In this document: positions 1 to 6,669 of the stretch, one piece after another | Numbering within the stretch: the first letter of the stretch is position 1 | Layout: the number at the start of each line of letters is the position of its first letter | From: Caryophanales bacterium UBA5455 | GTDB taxonomy: Bacteria > Bacillota_I > Bacilli_A > RFN20 > CAG-826 | Length of the DNA stretch: 11,527 nt | Assembly (NCBI GenBank): GCA_002427365.1 | Contig: DIQT01000015.1 | Location: 1 to 11,527 of the forward strand | Reading direction: 5' to 3' | Position numbers and translations under genes: made by a program | The notes under the pieces: model-generated | The model's database searches: none | What the model was told of the DNA's origin: nothing | The model's input: the letters and a program-made list of their open reading frames with translations, nothing else

Positions 1-25
1 TTAGCGTTTAGATAAGTAAAATTGC

Positions 26-2524
26 TTACTTCCGTTTTTGTTTTTTAACTTGTTTTTTAACCGCGGCTTTCGCTTTCTTTTTCGCCTTTTTCCGAAAACT
101 TGGCACAAGAATTAATAGAATAATAAGAACAACTAAGATTGCGGCCACAATAATAATTAGCATCATTGGTTCAAGGCCAAATAATTTATCATCTTCGTTA
201 TCGGGGTCTGGATTAGGCGTTGGTGTTTCCTCAATTGGCGGAACGGGTAGAAGTTCACCCGCTTCATTTGTAAGCCACTCTTCCGCTTCTAAATTATTAT
301 GTACGTACGAAATATACCGGTTTTTTGCTTGGAGGATTTGACTTGATTCATTTGTAAAAATATAATTTTTTGCTTCAGGTGATAAGGAAGAATAAAACCT
401 TCCCAATTCATTCCATGCAAGCGAATTTAAGTCATTAATGCCTAAAAAATAATTAATAAACGTTTCAGCTTCTTGTTTATAATCAGCATCTAATGAGTAA
501 GAAATGGAAATGTTATCAATATATAGTGTATGTGTTTTGGCTTTTAGTACAAAGTAACGATAATTTTCCTTAGCATCTACCGTATATGTATAAGTATTTC
601 CGTTAATTTCGGGGGTTAACGCATTTTCATCAGGATCTATAAGAAAATCTAAGAAGAAGTCGATATCTCGTAATGGTTTATTTTCGGAAAAAGTAATGAT
701 GATTGTTTGGATATTACTTATCGGATCAAGATTAGCGATTTCACCGCGACTTTGAACCTGAATGCCATTTCCATCTGAAACGCTACTTCGTTTAACATTA
801 CTTAAGCGAAACTCCCGGCCATCTTCATCGATAAAACTGTTAGGGTTATTTTCGTAGCTAGCGGTTGTTACATTTAAATCATCCGCTTTAAGCGTATAAG
901 AAGTTAAAGGGACATTTGTTACATTAACCGTTATTAGAACTGGTTCACTAACTTCCGACTTATTCATTTGATATGTAAATGATAAAGTGTGTTCGCCTAA
1001 ATGATAAAAACCTAAGTTTGGAATTAATGGATTAAGTTCGACATCATCGAGTTTAAAAATAATGTCACTAATCGAAAGGTCTTTCGTTAAGATATCATCA
1101 CCAGTTGTTGCTTCAGTATACGTCGCACTAAAGGAAAGGGTATCAAAATCAATTACATCATTAATTGTTGGAGTTAATGAAAATTCACTACTTTCAACCG
1201 CAAAACTTACAAGTTTCCGCGTATCCTCGATTACTTCAATTTGATAATTTGTTGTCGCTATTTTTTCACCTGCGCCATACGTTAAGGTTACCGTAAATGT
1301 TCCAACATCCGTTAAGACTTTATGATCAAAATTTGCGGATAAATTTTTATCACCCGCCATAACATCCATCGTCAAATCATCTTCAAAAGTCGCCTTAATT
1401 ACTAAGCCGGATAAATCGAAGAGTTCATCTTGATAAAATGTAAGTTTATTTGGAAGATTTGAAATTTCTATTTCACGAATTGGTGTACCCGCGGAAAAAC
1501 TACAATAATCTTTTGTACAGGAAGAATTTGTGGCTAAGGAAGCGCCGCTGTCACTATATGAAGGATCAAAAATCATCTCCGCCCATTCTGGATGGTCAAT
1601 AAATGGATTTCGATTACCTTGGAAATTATTGTAAATTAAGTTATTCCGATGTATTTCATATTCATCAACAGGGTCAGCGTAGTGCCATTCTAACAGCACT
1701 TTTTTCCACCCCATTTTACCCGTTGTATTTTTTGTTGCTTCGTGCGTTAATGAAGTCGTTTCATTTACTAATTCAAGCTTTGGATCGCTATTACTAACAA
1801 ATTCATAGTAACGGGTTTCCATATAAAATAACGCGCGGGCGATATCACCTCGGTCCTCCTCTGGGGGTAAAAACACACTCGTAGTAGGGGAATCAGCATT
1901 TTTACCATTACTTCCAGATGTTAATAAGCCGCGGACATCGTTACGCGGGGTCACATCAATAGTGGGAATTCCATAATCATAATTAGAATGATAACGGTTA
2001 AGTTGCGCATCCGCCGCAATTAAATGATGTAAGTCAGTTCCAGCTGGAGCCTTCTCCCCAAAATCGCCATGAGATTTCGCCCACGTATGTTCTTTATTCC
2101 AAATCTTAACGTGGTCTTCACTCCATTTAACCGCATTCGTAGTCCCATTATAGTTTGTGCCATATAGTAATTTTAAATACGGATCACCAATACCCGTATG
2201 CGTAGTGAAGGGATAATTTTTTAACTGGGCATTACTTAGTGGCGATAAATCCCAATCGCGGTCCGTAATTTTCATAATGTTAACGGTTTCGCTATATGTA
2301 AAAGCGGTATGGTCTTTAATAATCTTATGAAGGGCGCTTTGAAGTGAATCGCCTTGAAGACCCGCAACCCCTTGGTAATACTTATTAATGTTTGTATCAT
2401 TGACGTCACTAATATCAACGTTACTCGTTAATGCACTAACAATTTCTAATTTATTTTGATAATTTATTCCGCTTACTAGTAAAGAAGATAAACTTAATGT
2501 TAGGAAGAGTTTTTTAAATTTCAT
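26..2524 (-). CDS. Secreted, membrane-anchored endonuclease I family protein with Ig-like modules
   Basis: Predicted extracellular non-specific DNase/RNase of the endonuclease I family (PF04231; relatives Vvn, EndA, Bsn). Residues are numbered from the ATG at 2524 (832 aa). That start is preferred over the in-frame ATG at 2530, which touches the GAGG ribosome site; 2524 lies 7 nt from it. A hydrophobic signal segment has a plausible VSA cleavage at about 31. The nuclease core spans about 76-320. It holds KEHTWAKSHG (E145, H146: expected metal ligand and general base), LHHLIAADAQLNRYHSN (N176: expected metal ligand), RGDIARALFYM and QGNRNPFIDHPE. C336/C341 form a CX4C pair. Two Ig-like segments (about 350-433 and 438-536), a beta-rich module (543-678) and a helical stalk (682-746) follow. 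A Pro/Asp linker, one membrane helix (787-808) and a Lys-rich cationic tail end the protein. There is no LPXTG motif, so anchoring looks transmembrane. Likely roles are use of external DNA or phosphate, or biofilm DNA turnover. The family is sure; the role is inferred. Confidence 0.93.
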   Translation of the reverse strand: MKFKKLFLTLSLSSLLVSGINYQNKLEIVSALTSNVDISDVNDTNINKYYQGVAGLQGDSLQSALHKIIKDHTAFTYSETVNIMKITDRDWDLSPLSNAQLKNYPFTTHTGIGDPYLKLLYGTNYNGTTNAVKWSEDHVKIWNKEHTWAKSHGDFGEKAPAGTDLHHLIAADAQLNRYHSNYDYGIPTIDVTPRNDVRGLLTSGSNGKNADSPTTSVFLPPEEDRGDIARALFYMETRYYEFVSNSDPKLELVNETTSLTHEATKNTTGKMGWKKVLLEWHYADPVDEYEIHRNNLIYNNFQGNRNPFIDHPEWAEMIFDPSYSDSGASLATNSSCTKDYCSFSAGTPIREIEISNLPNKLTFYQDELFDLSGLVIKATFEDDLTMDVMAGDKNLSANFDHKVLTDVGTFTVTLTYGAGEKIATTNYQIEVIEDTRKLVSFAVESSEFSLTPTINDVIDFDTLSFSATYTEATTGDDILTKDLSISDIIFKLDDVELNPLIPNLGFYHLGEHTLSFTYQMNKSEVSEPVLITVNVTNVPLTSYTLKADDLNVTTASYENNPNSFIDEDGREFRLSNVKRSSVSDGNGIQVQSRGEIANLDPISNIQTIIITFSENKPLRDIDFFLDFLIDPDENALTPEINGNTYTYTVDAKENYRYFVLKAKTHTLYIDNISISYSLDADYKQEAETFINYFLGINDLNSLAWNELGRFYSSLSPEAKNYIFTNESSQILQAKNRYISYVHNNLEAEEWLTNEAGELLPVPPIEETPTPNPDPDNEDDKLFGLEPMMLIIIVAAILVVLIILLILVPSFRKKAKKKAKAAVKKQVKKQKRK
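2163..2203 (-). repeat. Copy 1 of a 41-nt exact match shared by the two nuclease genes
   Basis: This segment of the first nuclease gene, encoding residues just before the catalytic EH motif, is identical base for base to 4402-4442 in its paralogue. It is the longest exact match I found in the duplicated nuclease cores. Confidence 0.85.
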
Positions 2525-2531
2525 ATTCATA

Positions 2532-2535
2532 CCTC
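2532..2535 (-). promoter_or_regulatory. Shine-Dalgarno GAGG that decides the start of the first nuclease
   Basis: The minus strand reads GAGGTATGAATATG. The first ATG (2530) is only 1 nt from GAGG, too close for normal initiation, while the second (2524) is 7 nt away. The second is therefore the better start and removes two residues. Confidence 0.65.
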
Positions 2536-2556
2536 GAGTTTTAAAATATTAGTTTC

Positions 2557-2585
2557 ATTATACGCAAAAAGCCTTTGCTTAGCAA
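2557..2585 (-). promoter_or_regulatory. Sigma-A-type promoter of the first nuclease, overlapping the preceding terminator
   Basis: On the minus strand, TTGCTA (2580-2585, 4/6 to the -35 consensus) is followed after 17 nt by a perfect TATAAT (2557-2562). Initiation near 2550 would give a leader of about 25 nt. The -35 and part of the spacer lie inside the terminator hairpin of the upstream gene. Confidence 0.6.
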
Positions 2586-2589
2586 AGGC
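2566..2589 (-). terminator. Rho-independent terminator of the lamin-tail nuclease gene
   Basis: A perfect 8-bp GC-rich stem (GCCTTTGC with GCAAAGGC, 3-nt loop) sits 36 nt past the stop of the upstream gene. On the minus strand it is followed by TTTTT (A-run 2566-2570 on the plus strand). No T-run follows on the plus strand, so it acts in one direction. Confidence 0.75.
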
Positions 2590-2624
2590 CAGTGCTTAAG
2601 AGATTGGACTAATAAATGATCTTA

Positions 2625-4781
2625 TTAAATTTTATTTTTATTACGGTATTTCAAACTAATAAACCCACCGATTGTGACAAACGAAATGGAAATTAGAACA
2701 AGAACAAAATAAAGTAAATTATTATGATTCAGTGACTTTCTTTTTATCGGCGTAACGACACGTTCCAAGAAGTCAGGTAAATTTTTATTATAACTAAGTA
2801 AATATAAATAATTTGCTTCTGCTTCACTTGAAGGATAAAACCAATTAGTATGGCCGTTATTAATAACCGCGAGGTAGTTATCATCTAAATAACCCCAACT
2901 TTTATCACAATATGGATTTGGATTTAAAGAAACTTGTGTTTCAAATTGCGTAACGTAGGCCATCGCACTATTTGTTGGTGAAGGTGTCACTAATGAAAAA
3001 TCCACACGATTATCTTTGTTATTAACATTAGGATCAATTCGTTTTAATGCTTTAGTAGCACTAGGAGTACTCGCGGCTTTCTCTTGATATTTTTTGCCAT
3101 CTCCCCATCCAACAAGGTCAACGGGTTCTCCTTCATCATCGAGTAATTCAACAGAACCACCAGTCGCCCCATAATTGTTGCTACCAATCGTATCCGCCTT
3201 AGGTAAATCTTTGCCAGTCGTATAATTTCCACCACCTTCGGAAACTAAAAAATAACCAAGTGCTGGAACACTTCCTGATGAAATATTTGTGGGGTTACCA
3301 TAAGCATCACCATTCGCCGTATAGCGAAGTAATGAATAACCCCCAATATCAATTGGCATATATGTTGGGTTATAAAGTTCAATGAAATCCTTTTTATATA
3401 ATGAATTTGAATCACCACCGCTAGCGTATACTTGATTAATTAAAACATGATTTACTGCGCTTTCTAATGGAGCGTCTTCAACAATAATCGTATAACTAGC
3501 ACTCATCGTTTTGTCATATCGGGTATAGGAAACATTAACAGTATAATTTCCTAATGTATCAAGGGTAATTCCATCATAATTAGTCGAAATTGCTTCATCG
3601 TGTCCGGAAGCATGGAAGGTTGTACCATCTTCTAAGGTGATAATTAAATCTAAACCTTGCCGGTTATAAACGCTATTTATGAAAAAGGTATTGCCGCTAC
3701 TTTTTGAAATTTCTACACTTGCTAATTCCGCAGTAGATGGTTCATAATACTCGCACCGTTCTTTCGTACAAGCGCCAGTAATTGAAGCACCATCCGTTTT
3801 GCCACCATAAATCAAATCAGCGTATTCAGGGTGGTCAATAAATGGATTGCGATTACCTTGAAAATTATTATAAATTAAATTATTCCGATGAATTTCATAT
3901 TCATCAACAGGGTCTTCATGGTGCCATTGTAACAAAACTTTCCGCCAGCCCATTTTACCTGGTTCGCTACTAGTTGCTTTATGCGTTGCTGAAGTTATTT
4001 CATCAACGAGTTCAAGCTTAGGGTCATATTCGCTAACGTATTCGTAATACCTTGTTTCCATATAAAATAAGGCGCGGGCAATATCGCCTCGGTCTTCAAT
4101 TGGTGGTAAAAATACATTAGTATTAGGTGAATCAGCATTTTTGCCATTTTGTCCCGTTGTTGGTAAATCACGGACATCACTTCGAATCGAAATTGCGGTT
4201 TCAGGAATTCCATAGTCATAATTAGAATGATAACGATTTAGTTGGGCGTCCGCAGCGATAAGATGATGTAAATCAGTTCCCGCGGGTGCGTTTTCCCCAA
4301 AATCACCATGGGATTTTGCCCATGTATGTTCTTTATTCCAAATTTTAACATGGTCTTCACTCCATTTAACTGCGTTCGAGGTCCCGTTATAATTTGTGCC
4401 GTATAGTAATTTTAAATACGGATCACCAATACCCGTATGCGTCGTGAAAGGATAATTTATTAATTCCGTATCGCTTAAAGGTGATTTTGTCCAATCACGG
4501 TCCGTTATTTTCATTATATTAACCGTATCACTATATGAATAAGCAGTATGATTGTTAATGACATTATGTAAGGCACTTTGTAAATCGTTGCCCGATAGCC
4601 CTTGAACACTACTATAATAAGTACCAAGTGCTGCATCATTAACATCACTAATATTTATTTTAGAAACACTTACCGCGGCGTTTACGGAAAAAGAAATCCG
4701 CTCATCATTTGTGGAGAAAAGTCCAATTCCAAAAACAAGTGTTGCGCACACAAAGATACTAGCGCTTTTTATCTTTTTCAT
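2625..4781 (-). CDS. Secreted, membrane-anchored endonuclease I family protein with a lamin-tail domain
   Basis: Paralogue of the nuclease downstream. Residues are numbered from the ATG at 4781 (718 aa), which lies 8 nt after GAGG. A TTG six codons earlier, at 4799, is upstream of that ribosome site and is rejected. A signal segment has a possible VNA cleavage at about 35. The endonuclease I core (about 80-325) has E151, H152 and N182 in the expected catalytic and metal positions, plus RGDIARALFYM and QGNRNPFIDHPE. C338/C343 form the same CX4C pair, and an Ig-like domain follows (about 349-436). Residues about 443-575 (LINQVYASGG, DFIELYNPT, GGYSLLRY, LDDEGEPVDLVGWGDG) match a lamin-tail domain (PF00932), a common adhesive module of bacterial extracellular nucleases. 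A helical stalk (about 605-675) and a membrane helix (688-712) with a short basic tail follow. It has its own promoter and terminator. The substrate is inferred to be extracellular nucleic acid. Confidence 0.93.
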   Translation of the reverse strand: MKKIKSASIFVCATLVFGIGLFSTNDERISFSVNAAVSVSKINISDVNDAALGTYYSSVQGLSGNDLQSALHNVINNHTAYSYSDTVNIMKITDRDWTKSPLSDTELINYPFTTHTGIGDPYLKLLYGTNYNGTSNAVKWSEDHVKIWNKEHTWAKSHGDFGENAPAGTDLHHLIAADAQLNRYHSNYDYGIPETAISIRSDVRDLPTTGQNGKNADSPNTNVFLPPIEDRGDIARALFYMETRYYEYVSEYDPKLELVDEITSATHKATSSEPGKMGWRKVLLQWHHEDPVDEYEIHRNNLIYNNFQGNRNPFIDHPEYADLIYGGKTDGASITGACTKERCEYYEPSTAELASVEISKSSGNTFFINSVYNRQGLDLIITLEDGTTFHASGHDEAISTNYDGITLDTLGNYTVNVSYTRYDKTMSASYTIIVEDAPLESAVNHVLINQVYASGGDSNSLYKKDFIELYNPTYMPIDIGGYSLLRYTANGDAYGNPTNISSGSVPALGYFLVSEGGGNYTTGKDLPKADTIGSNNYGATGGSVELLDDEGEPVDLVGWGDGKKYQEKAASTPSATKALKRIDPNVNNKDNRVDFSLVTPSPTNSAMAYVTQFETQVSLNPNPYCDKSWGYLDDNYLAVINNGHTNWFYPSSEAEANYLYLLSYNKNLPDFLERVVTPIKRKSLNHNNLLYFVLVLISISFVTIGGFISLKYRNKNKI
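4402..4442 (-). repeat. Copy 2 of the 41-nt exact match shared by the two nuclease genes
   Basis: Identical to 2163-2203 and in the same reading frame of the paralogous nuclease. It lies inside a longer homologous block (roughly 3820-4660 against 1590-2440) that is very similar but not identical. Confidence 0.85.
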
Positions 4782-4789
4782 AAATTTAA

Positions 4790-4793
4790 CCTC
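4790..4793 (-). promoter_or_regulatory. Shine-Dalgarno GAGG that decides the start of the lamin-tail nuclease
   Basis: The minus strand reads TGAGGTTAAATTTATG, placing GAGG 8 nt from the ATG at 4781. The TTG at 4799 lies upstream of this site and has no ribosome site of its own. Confidence 0.75.
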
Positions 4794-4810
4794 ATACAAA
4801 GAAGTAATTT

Positions 4811-4839
4811 ATTATCGCATTTTTAGGATGGTTTTTCAA
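4811..4839 (-). promoter_or_regulatory. Strong sigma-A-type promoter of the lamin-tail nuclease
   Basis: On the minus strand, TTGAAA (4834-4839, 5/6) is followed after 17 nt by GATAAT (4811-4816, 5/6). TG lies one base before the -10, giving an extended -10. The predicted start is near 4804, ahead of the ribosome site. Confidence 0.75.
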
Positions 4840-4911
4840 TGATGTATGGAAGAGACGGATATTTTCCAAGGCCGATAAATTTTATTCATCTCTACATTGT
4901 TCATAAATAAA

Positions 4912-4920
4912 TGTTAAAAT
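4912..4920 (+). promoter_or_regulatory. Possible extended -10 promoter of the DUF2130 gene
   Basis: TGTTAAAAT is a TGn-type extended -10 (TAAAAT, 5/6) without a good -35 at 16-18 nt. Initiation near 4927 would leave a leader of about 13 nt that still holds the GGAGG site. Plausible but weak. Confidence 0.4.
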
Positions 4921-4929
4921 ATAACTAAT

Positions 4930-4934
4930 GGAGG
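4930..4934 (+). promoter_or_regulatory. Shine-Dalgarno GGAGG that decides the DUF2130 start
   Basis: GGAGG overlaps the last base of the upstream in-frame ATG at 4928, so that ATG cannot use it. The ATG at 4940 lies 5 nt downstream and is the supported start. Confidence 0.75.
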
Positions 4935-4939
4935 CGAAC

Positions 4940-6304
4940 ATGAAAAAAGTAAAAGTAATTGTTAAAGATGCAACAACTTTAGAGTTATTAGAAGCAGGTG
5001 AAGTAGGCGATATTATCGACTTAAATGAAATCTTAGCGATTGATCAAACGTTAATTATTAACGCAATTGAAAAAGGAAAAGATGAGGTTTATCGTAAAAA
5101 ACTCGCGGATGCGGAACAAGCATTTAAACTTAAGTTAGAAAATGAATTAAATGAACAAAAACTGACATATTCAGAAACCGTTAATGCATTGAAAAATAAA
5201 ATCGAAAATTTAACAGCGGAACAGACAAATTTGCTAACAATTAAAGAACAACAAGTTAAAGCGCTTTATGAAGGTGAAAAATTTATCGCGAACACGAAAA
5301 TTAGTGAACTAGAAAATACCATTGCCCAATTAAAACTTGCGCAAACGGCGTTAATCGAACAAACGAAAAGCGAAAAAGAAGCGGAAAAGATGAGAGCGCT
5401 TCATGAAAAAGACTTAGCAATTACCAAAATCCAAGAACAATTAAACATTAAAGAAAAAGACCACGAACTTGTTTTAAATAAACAAAAAAGCCAATATGAA
5501 GCCAATATTGCTAAGTTAAAAGAAGAACTAGCAATTATTAACCGCGAAAAAGCACTTAAATCTGTTAAAACAATTGGCGAAAACCTTGAAAGTTGGTGTA
5601 ACGAACAAATGAAAGCCGCGATGGTTTATGGCTTTAAAACATCAACTTGGATAAAAGATAATGAATCAATTAAATTAGCAGGCGAAAGTAAAGGTACAAA
5701 AGGTGATTACATTTTAAGGGTATATGATTCAACCGATGTTGAAAACCGGATTGAGGTTACCTCAGTCATGCTTGATATGAAGAGCCAGGAAGAAGTTGGT
5801 ACGGATCGGCAAAAAAATTCTAACCACTACCACAAACTTGACCTTGACCGAAATAAAAAAGGCTGCGAATACGCTGTTTTGGTTAGTGAATTAGAATATG
5901 AATCGGAAAATGATGCGCCGATTTTCATTGTTCATGATTATCCAAAAATGTTTGTGGTCCGGCCTCCGTATTTCTTAACACTTTTAGGTGTGATTGAATC
6001 AATTGGCTTAAAAAATAGTGAATTAATGCGGACAATTCATCAAGAAAAGATTGCCTTTAAAGAATCACAAACAATTATTGATGAGTTTGAACAATTTAAA
6101 AACAATATTTTAGAAAACTCCTTAAAAAATATTGAAAACAATGTTGAAAAAATAAAAGACGAAGCTGATAAAATTGAAAAAAGCGTTGACACTATTCGTA
6201 AATCAATTCGCTTAGTGAATGAAACGCACCTTCAAACATTACGGCGGAAAATTGAAGAATATCAAATTGTTAAGACGGTCAAAAAAATAACTGAAATTAA
6301 TTAA
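4940..6304 (+). CDS. Coiled-coil DUF2130 domain protein
   Basis: Protein of unknown function with a DUF2130 domain (PF09903), 454 aa from the ATG at 4940. Residues about 48-210 are a long charged region rich in Lys, Glu and Gln, typical of a coiled coil. The DUF2130 part spans about 210-385. Its recognisable blocks are SWCNEQM, GESKGTKGDYILRV, LDMKSQEE, HKLDLDRNKKGCEYAVLVSELE and YPKMFVVRPPYFL. A second helical segment closes the protein. There is no signal peptide or membrane helix, so it should be cytosolic. The arrangement D256, then D279-x-K281, resembles the PD-(D/E)XK nuclease core, with the first Asp on a strand and D/E-x-K on the next. This is my inference, not an established activity. 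It is a monocistronic gene, divergent from the nuclease pair and convergent with zur, whose stop it overlaps by 4 nt. Family assignment is confident; function is unknown. Confidence 0.88.
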   Translation: MKKVKVIVKDATTLELLEAGEVGDIIDLNEILAIDQTLIINAIEKGKDEVYRKKLADAEQAFKLKLENELNEQKLTYSETVNALKNKIENLTAEQTNLLTIKEQQVKALYEGEKFIANTKISELENTIAQLKLAQTALIEQTKSEKEAEKMRALHEKDLAITKIQEQLNIKEKDHELVLNKQKSQYEANIAKLKEELAIINREKALKSVKTIGENLESWCNEQMKAAMVYGFKTSTWIKDNESIKLAGESKGTKGDYILRVYDSTDVENRIEVTSVMLDMKSQEEVGTDRQKNSNHYHKLDLDRNKKGCEYAVLVSELEYESENDAPIFIVHDYPKMFVVRPPYFLTLLGVIESIGLKNSELMRTIHQEKIAFKESQTIIDEFEQFKNNILENSLKNIENNVEKIKDEADKIEKSVDTIRKSIRLVNETHLQTLRRKIEEYQIVKTVKKITEIN

Positions 6305-6669
6305 CGACAATTTACACACAAACCATAAACAATCATTTCGTGAGCAGAAACTTCAAAATTTTCTTGTTTGGCTAATAACGTTATATGATCATGAAAACAA
6401 GGAAGTGCCATTAGTTGATGGCACTTTTCACATACAAAATAATGTTCATTACTATGCCGATTTAAATAATAATACGGAACTTTATGAAGTAAGATTTTCT
6501 TAATTAAATCATCATTTAAAAATAGGTCGAGCGAACGATAAATCGTGGATAAATTGATTGCTTTATCATCAAGTAGCATCGCAATATCATCGACATTTAA
6601 GGCTTTGTTTGATGTATCCAATAATTTTAAAATTGCTTTTCTTTGTTTAGTCATTCGGAAGTTCATCAT
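6301..6669 (-). CDS. zur: Fur-family zinc uptake regulator (Zur-like)
   Basis: A 122-aa Fur-superfamily metal-sensing repressor. The N-terminal winged helix includes MTKQRKAILKLL and the recognition region LSTIYRSLDLF (about 40-50). The C-terminal dimerisation domain has the structural zinc cysteines C80-x2-C83 and C118-x2-C121. It also holds H72, H76, C91, H93, H95 and H110 as candidates for the sensing site, and the family ending HEMIVYGLCVNC. It is the last gene of znuACB. Its ATG overlaps the znuB stop as ATGA, with GGAGG (6675-6679) inside the end of znuB, so translation is probably coupled. A second ATG at 6666 is spaced 8 nt from that site and is also possible. Placement in a zinc-transport operon, with a Fur-type operator at its promoter, favours Zur over Fur or PerR. 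The metal specificity is inferred from context. Confidence 0.88.
   Translation of the reverse strand: MMNFRMTKQRKAILKLLDTSNKALNVDDIAMLLDDKAINLSTIYRSLDLFLNDDLIKKILLHKVPYYYLNRHSNEHYFVCEKCHQLMALPCFHDHITLLAKQENFEVSAHEMIVYGLCVNCR
6403..6428 (+). terminator. Possible plus-strand terminator hairpin inside zur
   Basis: A perfect 9-bp inverted repeat (AAGTGCCAT, 6-nt loop, ATGGCACTT) is extendable by two G-U pairs and ends in TTTT. It lies about 100 nt past the DUF2130 stop and could end that transcript. The T-run is short, and the bases also encode Zur residues near its zinc cysteines. Confidence 0.4.

Noticed and set aside
1..25. Weak inverted repeat TAAG/CTTA after the first nuclease stop
   Set aside because: The stem is only 4 bp and AT-rich with no clear T-run, so it is not a credible terminator. 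The real one may lie outside the window.
1603..1797. Plus-strand open frame of about 64 codons inside the first nuclease gene (a similar one lies at 1062-1244)
   Set aside because: It has no ribosome site and no recognisable domain, and lies fully antisense to a well-supported gene.
3044..4219. Minus-strand out-of-frame open stretches at 3044-3235 and 3995-4219
   Set aside because: They lie within the lamin-tail nuclease gene on the same strand, lack start signals, and have compositions typical of frame shadows.
4602..4826. Plus-strand open frame across the nuclease start region
   Set aside because: It is antisense to the signal peptide and promoter of the nuclease, with no ribosome site and no similarity I recognise.
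4852..4895. AGAGA/TCTCT inverted pair in the divergent nuclease/DUF2130 intergenic region
   Set aside because: Five base pairs separated by about 35 nt give no stable hairpin and no known operator pattern.
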